From Lacisediminihabitans profunda (GTDB lineage Bacteria; Actinomycetota; Actinomycetes; Actinomycetales; Microbacteriaceae): a DNA stretch of 64,000 nucleotides. The notes below the pieces were generated by a model, which had not been told where the DNA came from, did no database searches, and was given only the letters and a program-made list of their open reading frames with translations. The position numbers and the translations under genes were made by a program. This document shows, one piece after another, positions 30,248 to 38,732 of this stretch. The stretch's first letter is position 1, and every line of letters starts with the position of its first letter. Location of the stretch: NCBI RefSeq assembly GCF_008040105.1, contig NZ_VRMG01000004.1, positions 248,001-312,000 on the forward strand. The letters are read 5' to 3'.

Positions 30248-31122
30248 AGTGAGACCGCCCCTTCTCGAGAGCCCGGATGTGCCGCGACCAGTCCGCCGAC
30301 GAGCCTCTCCTCGCCCGAATAGACGACCATCGACGGGCCGCGAAGAAAGCCGACTACCGTCATGCCGACCTCCACGGCCAGGTCGACGGCGAGCGACGAC
30401 GGCGCGGAGACGGCGGCGAGAAAGGGGATTCCCGCCATCGACGCCTTCTGGGTCAGTTCGAAGCTCGCCCGGCCGGAGACCATGAGCACCATCCCGCGCA
30501 GCGGGAGCAGGCCCTGGGTGAGCGCCCAGCCGACGAGCTTGTCGACCGCGTTGTGCCGGCCCACGTCCTCCCGCAGCACGAGCATCTCGCCCGTCGACCC
30601 GTCGAAGAGCGCCGCGGCGTGCAGGCCTCCCGTCTTCTCGAATACGTCCTGCCCGGCCCGCAGCCGGTCGGGGAAGGCCGCCAGCAGCCCGGCGTCGATG
30701 CGGAGGTCATCCTCGGCGACATCGAAGGCGGACAGCGTGCGTACCGCGTCGATGCTCGCCTTGCCGCACAGGCCGCACGAGCTCGTCGTGAAGAAGTTGC
30801 GCTCGAGGCTCGGATCGGGCGCCGGAACCCCGGGGCCGAGCGTCACGTCGAGAACGTTGTAGGTGTTCTCCCCGTCCACCGTCGCCCCGGCGCAGTAGCG
30901 AGCTGTGGCGAAGTGCTCGGCCCGCGAGACCACGCCCTCCGAGACGAGGAATCCCGCGGCCAGATCGAAGTCGTGCCCCGGCGTACGCATCGTGATGGCG
31001 AGCGCCCTGCCACCGACCCGGATCTCGAGCGGCTCCTCGACGGCGAGCAGGTCCTCTCGCCGCACCGCTCCTCCGTCGACCGTGACCCGCGTGACCCTGC
31101 GTCGTGTCGTGATTCTGCCCAT
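30244..31122 (-). CDS. fdhD: formate dehydrogenase accessory sulfurtransferase
   Basis: Carries sulfur from a cysteine desulfurase to the molybdenum cofactor of formate-dehydrogenase-type enzymes. 292 residues. The sulfur-carrying pair is C116-x2-C119 (SSCGLCG). Other family motifs are EPLEIRV, MRTPGHDFDLAAGFLVSEG, LREDVGRHNAVDKLVG, and SGRASFELTQKA. It lies directly upstream of the oxidoreductase with a 4-nt overlap, which supports that protein as its client. It is divergent from mobA, with 96 nt between the start codons. Confidence 0.96.
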   Translation of the reverse strand: MGRITTRRRVTRVTVDGGAVRREDLLAVEEPLEIRVGGRALAITMRTPGHDFDLAAGFLVSEGVVSRAEHFATARYCAGATVDGENTYNVLDVTLGPGVPAPDPSLERNFFTTSSCGLCGKASIDAVRTLSAFDVAEDDLRIDAGLLAAFPDRLRAGQDVFEKTGGLHAAALFDGSTGEMLVLREDVGRHNAVDKLVGWALTQGLLPLRGMVLMVSGRASFELTQKASMAGIPFLAAVSAPSSLAVDLAVEVGMTVVGFLRGPSMVVYSGEERLVGGLVAAHPGSREGAVSL

Positions 31123-31218
31123 GCTCCATGCCTAGCATCGGCGGGCCTCCGGCGCACCCCTGCCGTACCAGATTCGTGCCAGATTCCCCGGCTGGCCCGC
31201 CGTCCTAGAGTTGTCGGC

Positions 31219-32103
31219 ATGAACTTCGACGCCATCGTGCTCGCCGGGGGCCGGTCCTCCCGGCTCGGCGGAGAGCCGAAGGCAGCGCTGCGGATCGGCG
31301 ACCGGGCGCTGCTCACGGTCACGCTGGATGCGGCGGCCGGCGCCCGACGAACGGTCGTGGTGGGCGATCCCGCCGTCCTGGTGGTGCCGGCGGGGGCGCT
31401 CGTGGTGCGGGAGTCGCCCGCGTTCGCCGGACCGGCGGCGGCGATCGCGGCCGGGCTGGCGGCGCTGGGCGACGACTGCTCGGACTACCTGCTCGTGCTC
31501 GCCTGTGACATGCCGGCCATCGCCGGGGCCGTGCCGCCGCTGCTCGAGCGGGCCGGCCACGCGGTCGACGGGGCCATCGCGGTCGACGAGACGGGAAGTC
31601 CGCAGTATCTCGCGGCGGTCTACCGCACGGCGTCGCTCGCCGCCGCCGTGCGCTCGCACGCGTCCCGCCTCGAGAACCTCTCGGTGCGCGCGCTGCTCGC
31701 CGGACTCGACCTCGCCCGCACCACCGTGCCGCCCGGCTCGACGAGCGACGTGGACACCTGGACTGACGCCGCTCGGTTCGGCATCGACACCCCCGCCTCA
31801 CCACCCAAGGAGACCCCCATGCCCGCACAGGACGACGACGAGAAGATGGCGGCACTCACCCGGTGGAGCAGCCGGCTGAGCGTGGAACTCGGCGTGGACG
31901 GAATCGATGTGGATCTGGACGCCGTTCTCGCCCTCGCCGGTACCGTCGCACACGAGGTCATGCGCCCGGCGGCACCCCTCACCACCTACATAGTCGGCTA
32001 CGCGGCCGGTCTCGCCGCCGCCGGCGGCTCCATCACGCCGCGCGCGGCCTTCGAGCGCGCGGCGGCGGCCGCGGACGCCCTCGCCCGGTCGGACGATCGG
32101 TGA
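31219..32103 (+). CDS. mobA: MobA-like nucleotidyltransferase fused to a DUF6457 domain
   Basis: Residues 1 to about 190 form a MobA-type GTP:molybdopterin guanylyltransferase: the nucleotide loop LAGGRSSRLGGEPKAAL (compare LAGGxSxRMGxDK) and the metal Asp in LACDMPAI. Residues 201-294 match DUF6457, a small domain usually encoded next to or fused with actinobacterial mobA (VDLDAVLALAGTVAHEVMRPAAP). The junction has a strong AAGGAG (31807-31812) 6 nt before an in-frame ATG at 31819, so the second domain may also be made as a separate 94-residue protein. The stop overlaps the moeA GTG by 4 nt. The protein would attach GMP to molybdopterin for the oxidoreductase transcribed in the opposite direction. 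Confidence 0.88.
   Translation: MNFDAIVLAGGRSSRLGGEPKAALRIGDRALLTVTLDAAAGARRTVVVGDPAVLVVPAGALVVRESPAFAGPAAAIAAGLAALGDDCSDYLLVLACDMPAIAGAVPPLLERAGHAVDGAIAVDETGSPQYLAAVYRTASLAAAVRSHASRLENLSVRALLAGLDLARTTVPPGSTSDVDTWTDAARFGIDTPASPPKETPMPAQDDDEKMAALTRWSSRLSVELGVDGIDVDLDAVLALAGTVAHEVMRPAAPLTTYIVGYAAGLAAAGGSITPRAAFERAAAAADALARSDDR
31807..31821 (+). promoter_or_regulatory. internal ribosome binding site and ATG inside mobA
   Basis: AAGGAG at 31807-31812 followed 6 nt later by ATG (31819) is an ideal initiation site. It lies in frame at the boundary between the MobA and DUF6457 domains, so it could start a free DUF6457 protein from the same mRNA. Confidence 0.55.
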
Positions 32104-33269
32104 CCGATGGCCCCGGCGGCCGTGCAGTCGCATGGCACGCCGCCCGCACGCTCGCGTCGGCGGCGACCGCTCTCCCCGCCGAGACCGTGCCGCTCGACGA
32201 GGCTGTCGGTCGGGTGCTGGCCGCCGACGTGCTCGCACTGTGCGACCTCCCGCACTATGCGTCGTCGGCCATGGACGGCTGGGCGGTGAGTGGCGAAGGA
32301 CCGTGGGCCATCACCACCGGTGCCCTCTCCCCGGGCATGGCGTCCGTGGTGCAGACCGGCGGCCTCCTGCCGGACGGAGCCGATGCCGTGCTGCGCAGCG
32401 AGAGCGGCAGCGTGCGCGACCAATCGGGCCGGCTCGTGCTCTCGTCGACAACCGACGAGCCTCGCCCGGCCCAGCACATCCGCGCCGCGGGTGACGAGGC
32501 ACGGCTCTCCGACCTTCTGATCGCCGCCGGCACGCTCATCAACCCGGCGCACATCGCCGTGGCGGCGGCGGGCGGGCACGATGAGCTGGGGGTGATCCGC
32601 CGGCCTCGGATCGCGCTGCTCCTCACCGGAGACGAGGTTGTGGAGTCCGGAATCCCGGCCCCCGGCCAGGTGCGCGACAGCTTCGGGCCGCAACTTCCGG
32701 CCGTGCTCGGCATGCTCGGTGGAGCCGTCGTCTCGGATTCTCGCGTGCGCGACGACCTCGCGGCGACGATCGCCGCGCTGGGCGATGCTCAGCGCGACTC
32801 CGACCTGGTCATCACGACGGGAGGCACCGGAGACTCGGCCGTCGACCACATCCACGCCGCTCTTCGGTCGATCGGCGCGGAGGTGCTGGTCCCCCGCGTC
32901 GCCATGCGCCCGGGCGGCCCCAGCCTGCTCGCGCGGCTGCCGGACGGTCGCCTCCTGGTCGGACTGCCCGGCAACCCACTCGCCGCGATGATGGGTCTGC
33001 TCACCCTCGTCGAACCGGTGCTCGCCGCGCTCGGCGGCAGGCCGAAGCGGCTGCTCGGCTCCGTGACGTCCGCAGACTCCCTGCCCGGCCGGGCCGGGTC
33101 GAGCATCCTCGTGCCCTACCGCGTTCTCGACGGCCGCGCGGTCGCCAACCCGTGGCTCGGTTCGGGCATGATGCGCGGACTCGCCGAGGCCGCCGGCGTG
33201 CTCATCGTGCCGCCCGCCGGCGTTCGGGCCGGCGGGACGGCGGAGACGGTCGCCCTGCCGTGGGGCTGA
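32100..33269 (+). CDS. moeA: molybdopterin molybdotransferase MoeA
   Basis: Inserts molybdate into adenylylated molybdopterin. 389 residues from a GTG that overlaps the preceding stop (GTGA). The usual domain order is present: the N-terminal part with DLPHYASSAMDGWAV; the MoaB-like domain with LLTGDEVVESG, TTGGTGDSAVDH and the substrate motif MRPGGP; GLPGNPLAAMMG; and a C-terminal beta-barrel. The length is near the family norm of about 400. It forms a two-gene operon with the mobA fusion, divergent from fdhD and the oxidoreductase that would use the cofactor. Confidence 0.94.
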   Translation: MTDGPGGRAVAWHAARTLASAATALPAETVPLDEAVGRVLAADVLALCDLPHYASSAMDGWAVSGEGPWAITTGALSPGMASVVQTGGLLPDGADAVLRSESGSVRDQSGRLVLSSTTDEPRPAQHIRAAGDEARLSDLLIAAGTLINPAHIAVAAAGGHDELGVIRRPRIALLLTGDEVVESGIPAPGQVRDSFGPQLPAVLGMLGGAVVSDSRVRDDLAATIAALGDAQRDSDLVITTGGTGDSAVDHIHAALRSIGAEVLVPRVAMRPGGPSLLARLPDGRLLVGLPGNPLAAMMGLLTLVEPVLAALGGRPKRLLGSVTSADSLPGRAGSSILVPYRVLDGRAVANPWLGSGMMRGLAEAAGVLIVPPAGVRAGGTAETVALPWG

Positions 33270-33294
33270 GCGCCGCCGAGGTCGACGGGGCGGG

Positions 33295-33669
33295 TTAGCG
33301 CACGCCGAGCAGATCGATGATGAAGATGAGCGTCCGGCCGGAGAGACGGTGCCCGCCACCCGGTTCGCCATAGGCCAGATGCGGCGGCACGACGAGCTGC
33401 CGGCGACCGCCGACCTTCATGCCGGGGATTCCCACCTGCCAACCGGCGATGAGCGAGGCGAGCGGGAAGTCGACGGACTGTCCGCGGTTCCAGGAGGAGT
33501 CGAACTCCTCGCCCGTCTCCAGGTCGACGCCCAGGTAATGCACGTCGACGGTGTCTCCGGGCTTGGCCTCGGCCCCGGTGCCGATCTCGATGTCGCTGAT
33601 GACGAGCTCGACGGGGGCCTCCCCCTCGTAGAACTCGATTACGGGCTTGGTCTTGTTGGACTCAGTCAT
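33295..33669 (-). CDS. FKBP-type peptidyl-prolyl cis-trans isomerase
   Basis: Catalyses cis-trans isomerisation of Xaa-Pro bonds. 124 residues, a single FKBP domain, cytosolic (no signal or lipobox). Conserved pocket elements are VDVHYLGVDLETGEEFDSS, VDFPLASLIAGWQVGIPGMKVGGRR, VVPPHLAYG and LIFIIDLLGV. The insert GEPGGGHRL replaces the more usual GxxxIPPNATL segment before the last strand, so that loop is short. It ends 25 nt from the moeA stop (convergent) and starts 35 nt downstream of rpe. Confidence 0.92.
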   Translation of the reverse strand: MTESNKTKPVIEFYEGEAPVELVISDIEIGTGAEAKPGDTVDVHYLGVDLETGEEFDSSWNRGQSVDFPLASLIAGWQVGIPGMKVGGRRQLVVPPHLAYGEPGGGHRLSGRTLIFIIDLLGVR

Positions 33670-33704
33670 GAGTCAATTCAAGCAGAGTCGGCGCGACCGC
33701 GGGT

Positions 33705-34367
33705 TCAATGCGCGTGAGCGGCCACGGCGGCTCGGAGCGCCGCGATCTGCACCGCGGCCTCGCCGCCGTTGAAGACGCTGGACCCGGCGACGAACGTGTC
33801 GGCCCCGGCCTCCGCGGCGGTCACGATGGTCTCCTCGTTGATGCCACCATCGACCTGGAGCCAGATGTCCAGACCCAGCCGGGTGACCGCCTCGCGCAGC
33901 AGGCCGAGCTTGGGCATCGTCGACCTGATGAAGCTCTGACCGCCGAATCCCGGCTCGACTGTCATCACGAGCACCTGGTCGAACTCGGGCAGCAGTTCCA
34001 GGTACGGCTCGATCCGTGTGCCCGGCTTCACCGCGAGGCCCGCGCGGGCGCCGATGTCCCTCAGCCGCCTGGCGAGGTCGACGGCATCCCCGGCCGCCTC
34101 GGCGTGGAAGGTCACCGAGTACGCCCCGGCCTCCGCATAGCCGGGCGCCCAGCGGTCCGGATCGTCGATCATCAGGTGCACGTCGAGCGGCAGGGGCGTC
34201 ACCCGCTGCAGGGCCTCGACCATTCGCTGCCCGAACGTGAGGTTGGGCACGAAGTGGTTGTCCATCACGTCCACGTGCACGAGATCAGCGCTCGAGATGC
34301 GACCGAGCTCACGCTCGAGGTTCGCGAAATCGGCCGTCAGGATGCTCGGGTTGATACGCACGGTCAT
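33705..34367 (-). CDS. rpe: ribulose-phosphate 3-epimerase
   Basis: Interconverts ribulose 5-phosphate and xylulose 5-phosphate in the pentose phosphate pathway. 220 residues in a TIM barrel. Motifs: INPSILTADFANLERE, HVDVMDNHFVPNLTFG with metal and catalytic Asp and His, LDVHLMIDDPD, VMTVEPGFGGQSFI, and QVDGGINEETI. It follows rsmB by 9 nt in the same orientation. Confidence 0.96.
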   Translation of the reverse strand: MTVRINPSILTADFANLERELGRISSADLVHVDVMDNHFVPNLTFGQRMVEALQRVTPLPLDVHLMIDDPDRWAPGYAEAGAYSVTFHAEAAGDAVDLARRLRDIGARAGLAVKPGTRIEPYLELLPEFDQVLVMTVEPGFGGQSFIRSTMPKLGLLREAVTRLGLDIWLQVDGGINEETIVTAAEAGADTFVAGSSVFNGGEAAVQIAALRAAVAAHAH

Positions 34368-34376
34368 GAGTCGAGC

Positions 34377-35792
34377 CTAGAGGGAACGCTGCATCAGGCT
34401 GATGAACATGGCGTCCGTGCCGTGGCGATGCGGCCACAGCTGCACGTTCAGCCCGGTGTCTCCCAGGTCCAGCGGGCGCTTCGTCACCGCCGCGAGCACG
34501 GCCGGGGTGTCGAGTCTGACGACCCCGTCCGTCTTCGCCAGCACGGTGTCCACGACGACCCTGGTCTCGGCGAGATGGGGCGAGCAGGTGACGTAGGCGA
34601 GGATGCCGCCGGGCGCGAGCGCCCTGAGGCCGGACTCCAGAAGCTCGGCCTGCAGCACGGCGAGCTCCGCGACGTCCTTCGGCTGTTTGCGCCAGCGCGC
34701 CTCCGGCCGGCGCCGCAGCGCCCCGAGGCCCGTGCACGGCGCGTCGATCAGGATGCGATCGAACTGCCCTGGGAACCGCGCGCCCACCGTCCTGCCGTCG
34801 AACTCGAGCACCTGGGGCGGATCGGCGAACACCGACAGGGCCTTGCGCACCAGTTCGGCTCTCGCCGGAGTCACCTCGTTGGCGACCAGAGTCGCGCCGC
34901 CCTCGAGCGCCTCCGCCGCGAGCAGGGCCGCCTTGCCGCCGGGGCCGGCACAGAGGTCGAGCCAGCGCTCCCCCCGCACGATCGGCCGCGCCCGGCTGAG
35001 CGCGAGGGCCGCGAGCTGGGAGCCCTCGTCCTGAACCCGCGCCCGCCCCTCGTCGACCGCCGGCCACAGCCCAGGGTCCCCGCCGTCGCTCACCGCGGCG
35101 AGCGGTGAGTACTTGGCCTTCTGCGCGCCCCGGATCTCAGAGATCGTGGCGAGGCCGGGAAGGGCCACCAGGCTCACCCGGGGGGCGAAGTTGTCGGCGA
35201 TGAGGAGGTCCTCGAGCTCGTCGACCCTGCCCTCGGCGGCCAGAGCGCGACGGAAGGCCCGCACCACCCAGACCGGATGCGAATGCTCGAGCGACAGTCG
35301 CTCGTCATCGCTGCGGGGGCTCGCCATCACACGTGCGCGCCACTCGTCGGGAGTGCTTCGAGAAATGGTGCGGAGCACCCCGTTGACGAAACCGGCGGCC
35401 GAGCGAGTTCCGACCTCGTGGGCGAGGGACACCGACTCGTCGACGGCGGCGTGCTGGGCCACCCGCATCGACAGCAGCTGGTGGGCGCCGAGGCGCAACA
35501 CGTCGAGGATGGGCGAGTCGATCTCCTCGGTCGGGCGATTGGCGGCGAGCCGGATCACGGCGTCGTAATAGCCCTGCTGGCGCAGGGTGCCGTAGGTCAG
35601 TTCCGTGGCGAGCGCCGCATCCTGCTGGCCGAGGCGCGCCCGCTCGAGCTTCACCGGGAGCAGGAGGTTGGCGTAGGCGTCCGACTCCCGCACGGCCATG
35701 ATCACCTCGATCGCCACCCGGCGGGCGGGTTGTACGCGGCCGGCCGGGGCGGGCCGGGTGTCTCGGCGTCGTTCGCCGCGCACGCCGCTCAC
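34377..35792 (-). CDS. rsmB: 16S rRNA cytosine-C5 methyltransferase (RsmB/Sun family)
   Basis: Methylates 16S rRNA at a C5 position (C967 in E. coli) using SAM. 471 residues from the GTG at 35792, which overlaps the fmt stop (GTGA). The first ~35 residues are basic and Pro-rich. A NusB-like RNA-binding domain (about 36-175) starts at ARRVAIEVIMAVRESDAYANLLL. The methyltransferase has LDLCAGPGGKAALLAAEA (SAM site), IDAPCTGLGALRRRPEARW and YVTCSPHLAET, which supply the two catalytic cysteines of m5C enzymes. Confidence 0.94.
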   Translation of the reverse strand: MSGVRGERRRDTRPAPAGRVQPARRVAIEVIMAVRESDAYANLLLPVKLERARLGQQDAALATELTYGTLRQQGYYDAVIRLAANRPTEEIDSPILDVLRLGAHQLLSMRVAQHAAVDESVSLAHEVGTRSAAGFVNGVLRTISRSTPDEWRARVMASPRSDDERLSLEHSHPVWVVRAFRRALAAEGRVDELEDLLIADNFAPRVSLVALPGLATISEIRGAQKAKYSPLAAVSDGGDPGLWPAVDEGRARVQDEGSQLAALALSRARPIVRGERWLDLCAGPGGKAALLAAEALEGGATLVANEVTPARAELVRKALSVFADPPQVLEFDGRTVGARFPGQFDRILIDAPCTGLGALRRRPEARWRKQPKDVAELAVLQAELLESGLRALAPGGILAYVTCSPHLAETRVVVDTVLAKTDGVVRLDTPAVLAAVTKRPLDLGDTGLNVQLWPHRHGTDAMFISLMQRSL

Positions 35793-36718
35793 TGGGCCAC
35801 CAGCGAGGATCCGGCGGCGCGCCCGCGCCACCAGTCGGCGGCGCGCATCGCCTTCTTGCCCGCCGGTTGCACCGAGATCAGTTCGAGGGGCTCGCTGCCG
35901 GTGCCCGCGAGCAGGCGACGCCCGGACAGCGCGAGGTGCCCCGGCGCGAGACACGGCTCGTCCCGGGCGATCTGGCTGTCGAGCACCTTGAGCCTCAGGC
36001 CGTCGAGGGCCGTGAACGCTCCGGGTTCCGGAGTGACTCCGCGGATCCTGTTCTGGACGGTGGTCGCGGGCTCTGTCCAATCGATGCGGCCGTCCTCCAG
36101 GTCGAGTTTGGGGGCGAGGGTCACGTCGCCGTGCTGGCGAACCGCACGCGCCGTGCCGTCGGCCAGCGCGTCGATGACGCGGAGCAGCAGCTCGGCGCCG
36201 GAGCGCGCGAGCGAGTCGAGCAGGTGGCCGGCGGTCTCGTGCGCGCCGATCGGTTGGGTGAGGTGGCCGAAGACGTCTCCGGCGTCGAGCTCCGGCACGA
36301 GCTGGAAGACGGATGCCCCGGTCAGGTCGTCGCCTGCCATGATCGCTCGCTGCACGGGGGCGGCACCGCGCCAGCGGGGCAGCAGCGAGAAGTGCAGGTT
36401 GATCCAGCCGAGCCGGGGCACGGAGAGCAGGGGTTCGCGCACGAGCCCCCCGTAGGCCACGATCACACCGAGGTCTGGCCGCAGCGCGGTGATCGCCTCG
36501 GTGGCGGCTCCCGCGAGACGATTGGCCTTGATCAGCGGATAGCCGAGTTCGTCCGCCGCCGCAGCGACGGGCGTCGGGGTCAGCTCCCCACGTCTGCCTT
36601 GCGGCGAATCCTCCCGCGTGACCACCGCGAGCAGCTCGTGTCGGCTCGCCGCGATCGCCTGCAGGCTCGGCACGGCGGCCGCCGGGCTGCCGGCGAAGAC
36701 CAGCTCCAGATCACTCAT
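35789..36718 (-). CDS. fmt: methionyl-tRNA formyltransferase
   Basis: Formylates initiator Met-tRNA using 10-formyl-THF. 309 residues. The catalytic site is in INLHFSLLPRWRGAAPVQ (Asn and His), and the third catalytic residue is in ELDAGDVFG. The C-terminal tRNA-binding domain (about 205-309) is complete. It overlaps rsmB by 4 nt and lies 20 nt downstream of priA. Confidence 0.96.
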   Translation of the reverse strand: MSDLELVFAGSPAAAVPSLQAIAASRHELLAVVTREDSPQGRRGELTPTPVAAAADELGYPLIKANRLAGAATEAITALRPDLGVIVAYGGLVREPLLSVPRLGWINLHFSLLPRWRGAAPVQRAIMAGDDLTGASVFQLVPELDAGDVFGHLTQPIGAHETAGHLLDSLARSGAELLLRVIDALADGTARAVRQHGDVTLAPKLDLEDGRIDWTEPATTVQNRIRGVTPEPGAFTALDGLRLKVLDSQIARDEPCLAPGHLALSGRRLLAGTGSEPLELISVQPAGKKAMRAADWWRGRAAGSSLVAQ

Positions 36719-36738
36719 TCGTCAGCTCGTTCCGGTAG

Positions 36739-38730
36739 TCAGCCGAGAACCTGCTCGGTGTTGTCGAACGACAGTGCGTCGTCGAAGCGGACTTTAAGTG
36801 TAGGCAGTGGCGCGCGCCCCGCCGCTCCACCGGCGCGTTTTCGGCGATTGGTGGCGTTGCGGATGACCTCGGCGCGCAGGGCGGATGCCACGGGCGCGCC
36901 CTCCCCGTAGTCGAACCGCACGATCGCCCGCACGCCGCCCGCCGCGAGTTCCACCGGGCCGAGCACGTCGACCCGCTCGATGCCCGCGATGGACTCGACC
37001 GCCCGCTGCACGTCATCCTCCCCGCCGCTGACCGTCGCCACGCGCACGGCCGGAGGGAACCGCAGCCGGCGGCGGTCGGCCAGCTCCGACCGTGCGTAGT
37101 CCGACCGCCGCCAGGTGGCGAGGGCGGAGGCGAGCGCTCCCCCGACGCCGACCAGCACGCTCGTGGCGCCGGGGGCGGCGAGGGCCACGGCGTTGCACCA
37201 CCAGCGCAGGCAGTCTTCGCCCACCCGCAGGCTCTCCCTGGCGATCATCCGCTCCCCGTCGAGCAGAAGCACCGCCCGGTAGCCGCCCGCCGCGACCGGC
37301 TCCGCCCCGCGGGTGGCGATGATGAGGGCCGGCTCTGACCCCACGGTGAGAATGGGCCGCTCGCCGTCGGCGATGATCACCCGCACGCCGGGGAACGCCC
37401 GACCCAGGTCCTCGGCGGTGCGGCCGGCGCCCTGGCCGACGAGGCGGAGCTTGGTCCCCTCACAGTTGCCGCAGGCCCAGGCCGCGGCAATCGCCCCGCA
37501 CCAGCCGCAGGACGGCACCGCGCGGGCGCTGCGGAGGCCGAGCGGGCCGTCGCACTTGGCGCAGCGGGCCGTCTGGCCGCAGGTGCCGCAGGACAGCCGG
37601 GGGGCGTAGCCGGGACGCGCCACCTGCACGAGAACCGGGCCGTGCTCGAGGGCGGATCGCGCCTCCCGCCACGCGCTCGAGGGGATGCGCGCCCGGGCCG
37701 CGAGCCTGTCCTGCCCCGCCTGCTGGGAGGTCGGGATCACCCGCGGCTGGTACGAGCGCTCCGGTCCGACCTCGCCGAGCCAGCCGAGCTCCACCAGCCG
37801 CTCCACCTCGGTGCTCCTGGCGTGGCCGAAGAAGATCAGCGCGCTGCCCTGCTGCTCCTGGCGCACGAGCGCGGCATCCCTGGCGTGCACGTATGGGCTG
37901 AGCGGTTCGACGTGCAGTGGGTCACCGTCGTCCCAGATCGCGATCAGGCCGAGCCTCGCGGCCGGGGCGTAGACGACCGAGCGGTTGCCGACGATGGCGA
38001 GCGGGGTCTCGCCGAGGCAGGCGAGCACCGCCCGGTAGCGGTCGGGGTTCGACTGCCGCGCGTCGAGGTGCACCACGCGTTCGGCCGGCAGCACGGCCTC
38101 GAGCGCGGCCACGAGTTGCTCCTGGTCGCGGTAGTCGGGAACGCAGAGGATGGCGGAGCCGCCCCGCGCGAGTGCGAGCGTCGCCGCCGCCGCCATCTCG
38201 GTGGCCCAGTGGCCGACCCAGCGGCCGCCGGGAACCTCCACCACGACCGGCACGGAGTCCACGGTGAGCCGTTCGCCCCCGGCGAGGGCGGATTCGAACC
38301 GGGCGGTGTCGAAGCCCGGCACGGCGACCGTGTGCACCGGCTCCGCCGGTTCGACCGATTCGCCCGCCAGCCAGGCCTTCTCCACGCGCACCTGGCGCTT
38401 GGGCACGGCCAGACGCACGATGTCGCTCGCGTTGCCGGCCGCGCGATCCGCGAGCCTTCGCGCGAGGGACCAGACCTCCGGGGTGAGGATGCGCACCGGT
38501 GACACCACGGAGTCGAGGTCGCTCAGCACACCGGTGTAGCCGCCGGCATCCCCCACCTCGACGATCATGCCGTCGGCCACGCGCCCCGCCGAGCGCAGCG
38601 GCACCTTCACCCGCACTCCCGGCACCGCCTCGGCGATGAGCTCCGGCGGAATGCGGTAATCGAAGAGCCGGTCGAGCTGCGGCAGAGGCGAGTCGATGAG
38701 CACCCGGGCGACTCGCGCCGAGGCGGACAC
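36739..38730 (-). CDS. priA: PriA-like primosomal protein, helicase motifs degenerate
   Basis: 663 residues from the GTG at 38730. The N-terminal DNA-binding domain is recognisable (VLIDSPLPQLDRLFDYRIP), and so are the PriA zinc-ribbon cysteines (LSCGTCGQTARCAKC and CGWCGA...CGNCEG). The helicase core has lost its key motifs. Where E. coli PriA has a Walker A GxTGSGKT, this protein reads GHWATEMAAAATLALA. The DEEH box is replaced by IWDDGDPLHVEP. Actinobacterial PriA proteins are known to share this loss, so it probably acts as a DNA-binding loader without unwinding activity. It follows metK by 2 nt, with no clear ribosome site at the GTG. Confidence 0.9.
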   Translation of the reverse strand: MSASARVARVLIDSPLPQLDRLFDYRIPPELIAEAVPGVRVKVPLRSAGRVADGMIVEVGDAGGYTGVLSDLDSVVSPVRILTPEVWSLARRLADRAAGNASDIVRLAVPKRQVRVEKAWLAGESVEPAEPVHTVAVPGFDTARFESALAGGERLTVDSVPVVVEVPGGRWVGHWATEMAAAATLALARGGSAILCVPDYRDQEQLVAALEAVLPAERVVHLDARQSNPDRYRAVLACLGETPLAIVGNRSVVYAPAARLGLIAIWDDGDPLHVEPLSPYVHARDAALVRQEQQGSALIFFGHARSTEVERLVELGWLGEVGPERSYQPRVIPTSQQAGQDRLAARARIPSSAWREARSALEHGPVLVQVARPGYAPRLSCGTCGQTARCAKCDGPLGLRSARAVPSCGWCGAIAAAWACGNCEGTKLRLVGQGAGRTAEDLGRAFPGVRVIIADGERPILTVGSEPALIIATRGAEPVAAGGYRAVLLLDGERMIARESLRVGEDCLRWWCNAVALAAPGATSVLVGVGGALASALATWRRSDYARSELADRRRLRFPPAVRVATVSGGEDDVQRAVESIAGIERVDVLGPVELAAGGVRAIVRFDYGEGAPVASALRAEVIRNATNRRKRAGGAAGRAPLPTLKVRFDDALSFDNTEQVLG

Positions 38731-38732
38731 GG

